A stretch of 7,212 nucleotides of DNA, from NCBI GenBank assembly GCA_049522565.1, contig JBEKNT010000360.1, positions 1 to 7,212 of the forward strand. The letters are read 5' to 3'. This DNA comes from JASHVB01 sp049522565 (GTDB lineage: Bacteria > Pseudomonadota > Alphaproteobacteria > Acetobacterales > Acetobacteraceae). Shown here in pieces: positions 6,050 to 7,212 of the stretch. Within the stretch, counting starts at the first letter, position 1; each line of letters starts with the position of its first letter. The position numbers and the translations under genes were made by a program. The notes under the pieces are model-generated. The model was given only the letters and a program-made list of their open reading frames with translations. It was not told where the DNA came from and did no database searches.

Positions 6050-7212
6050 TCAGGCCGGCAGCAGGCTCGAACCCATCAGGAAGGCGTCGACTGCGCGGGC
6101 GCATTGCCTGCCCTCGCGGATCGCCCACACCACCAGCGACTGGCCGCGGCGCATGTCGCCGGCGGCGAATACCTTGTCCATCGACGTGCGGTAATCCACC
6201 GTGTTCGCCGCGACGTTGCCCCGCTGATCCAGCAACAATCCCGCCTGTTCCAGCATTCCCGAACGCCGCGGCCCGAGGAAACCCATTGCCAGCAGCACAA
6301 GATCCGCTTTCAGGCTGAAGGCGCCGCCCTCGACTTCGCGCATCTGCATGCGGCCGTCGTCGCCCGTCACCCACTCGATGCGCACACATTCCAGCGCCTC
6401 GATCTGGTTGTTGCTGCCGGCTGCGCGCTTGGTCAGCACGGCCCAGTCGCGGCCGGCGCCTTCCTCATGCGCGTGCGAGCTACGCAGCTTCAGCGGCCAG
6501 TCGGGCCAGGTCAGTGCCTTGTTCTCGCGATCCGGCGGCTTCGGCAGGATTTCGAGCTGCGTCACCGACACCGCGCCCTGACGAAACGCCGTGCCGATGC
6601 AGTCGGAGCCGGTGTCGCCGCCGCCGATGACGATGACATGCTTGCCCGCGGCGCTGATGGTGCCTTGCGGCGCCGCGTGCTGCTCGCTGTCGCCGGCGCC
6701 GCGTTTGTTCTGCTGCGTGAGGTAGTCCATGGCGAAATGCACGCCGGCGAACTCGCGCCCGGGCATCGGCAAGTCACGCGGCCATTCGGCGCCGCCCGCC
6801 AGCACCACCGCGTCGTGATCGTCCAGCAATGCGTCCACCGTGATCGCGCCGGCGCCGATCTCTACCCCCGGACGGAACGTCACGCCCTCCGCCTCCATCT
6901 GTTCGATGCGGCGGTCGATCAGATGTTTTTCCATCTTGAAGTCGGGAATGCCGTAGCGCAGCAGACCGCCGATGCGGTCGCTCTTTTCGAACACCGTGAC
7001 GTCGTGGCCGGCACGCGCGAGTTGCTGCGCGCAGGCGAGCCCCGCGGGACCCGAGCCGACCACGGCGACGCGCTTGCCGGTGGCGCGCGAGGGCGGCAAC
7101 GGGGCGATCCAGCCTTCCTGCCAGCCGCGGTCGACGATGCTGCACTCGATCGTCTTGATGGTCACCGGATTGTCGTCGATGTTCAGGGTGCAGGACGCTT
7201 CGCAGGGCGCCG
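6050..7212 (-). CDS. gltD: Glutamate synthase [NADPH] small subunit GltD (5' end outside the window)
   Basis: GltD is the FAD- and Fe-S-containing beta subunit of NADPH-dependent glutamate synthase. It passes electrons from NADPH to the large subunit GltB, which makes two glutamates from glutamine and 2-oxoglutarate. The frame stays open to the right edge, giving 386 visible residues; roughly the first 100 of the usual ~480 are missing. The first visible residues, APCEASCTLN, carry the CxxxC of a 4Fe-4S site, followed by NPVTIKTIECSIVDRGW, a strong GltD signature. The FAD-binding loop GSGPAG is at visible residues 52-57, with RIGGLLRYGIPDFKM just after. The NADPH-binding GGGDTGSD is at 196-203. 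The C-terminal FAD motif VFAAGDMRRGQSLVVWAIREG starts near 347. The internal GTG at 7163-7165 is not the start, because family-conserved sequence continues upstream of it. gltB would be expected upstream, beyond base 7212. The TGA stop abuts palindromic repeat copy 2. Confidence 0.95.
   Translation of the reverse strand, partial: APCEASCTLNIDDNPVTIKTIECSIVDRGWQEGWIAPLPPSRATGKRVAVVGSGPAGLACAQQLARAGHDVTVFEKSDRIGGLLRYGIPDFKMEKHLIDRRIEQMEAEGVTFRPGVEIGAGAITVDALLDDHDAVVLAGGAEWPRDLPMPGREFAGVHFAMDYLTQQNKRGAGDSEQHAAPQGTISAAGKHVIVIGGGDTGSDCIGTAFRQGAVSVTQLEILPKPPDRENKALTWPDWPLKLRSSHAHEEGAGRDWAVLTKRAAGSNNQIEALECVRIEWVTGDDGRMQMREVEGGAFSLKADLVLLAMGFLGPRRSGMLEQAGLLLDQRGNVAANTVDYRTSMDKVFAAGDMRRGQSLVVWAIREGRQCARAVDAFLMGSSLLPA

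Overview
The window is high-GC DNA that looks like a gammaproteobacterium, most plausibly of the Xanthomonadales/Rhodanobacteraceae type. This is an inference from the base composition, the gltD-type glutamate synthase subunit, a perfect FNR/ANR box, and two large intergenic palindromes built on CCCTCTCCC / GGTGAGGGTG words. No rRNA, tRNA, CRISPR array, transposase or phage gene is visible. Almost every base is accounted for: the longest non-coding gap is about 195 bases.

Layout, left to right. (1) Positions 1-146 hold the C-terminal end of an unrecognised plus-strand protein. (2) Thirty-four bases later, probably in the same transcript, is a 265-residue phytanoyl-CoA dioxygenase (PhyH) family Fe(II)/2-oxoglutarate oxygenase whose iron-binding region resembles the ectoine hydroxylase signature. 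(3) A 195-base leader carries a possible stem-loop and a Trp-rich mini-ORF. It precedes (4) a very large single-chain indolepyruvate ferredoxin oxidoreductase (1158 residues: TPP domains, Fe-S region, gamma domain and C-terminal extension). (5) A composite palindrome (about 4654-4753) lies between this gene and (6) a convergent minus-strand RraA/HMG-aldolase-like gene, whose last codons and stop lie inside the palindrome. (7) The divergent region 5408-5545 contains a perfect FNR-type box and leads into (8) a plus-strand HPF/RaiA-type ribosome hibernation protein. (9) A second composite palindrome of the same family (5894-6049) fills the whole gap to (10) a convergent gltD, which runs off the right edge (its 5' end lies beyond base 7212).

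The genes do not form one obvious pathway. The indolepyruvate oxidoreductase (aryl-pyruvate to aryl-acetyl-CoA plus reduced ferredoxin) and the RraA-like aldolase relative would both fit aromatic or 2-oxo-acid catabolism, but they are convergent and so are transcribed separately. GltD (glutamate synthesis) and the HPF homologue (ribosome storage) look like core genes. The most informative non-coding signals are the FNR box in front of the hibernation gene, which suggests control by oxygen limitation, and the paired palindromic elements. The two elements share stem words and an identical 8-base apical-loop word, so they appear to be copies of one dispersed repeat family. I see no clear evidence of a wholly new multi-gene system.
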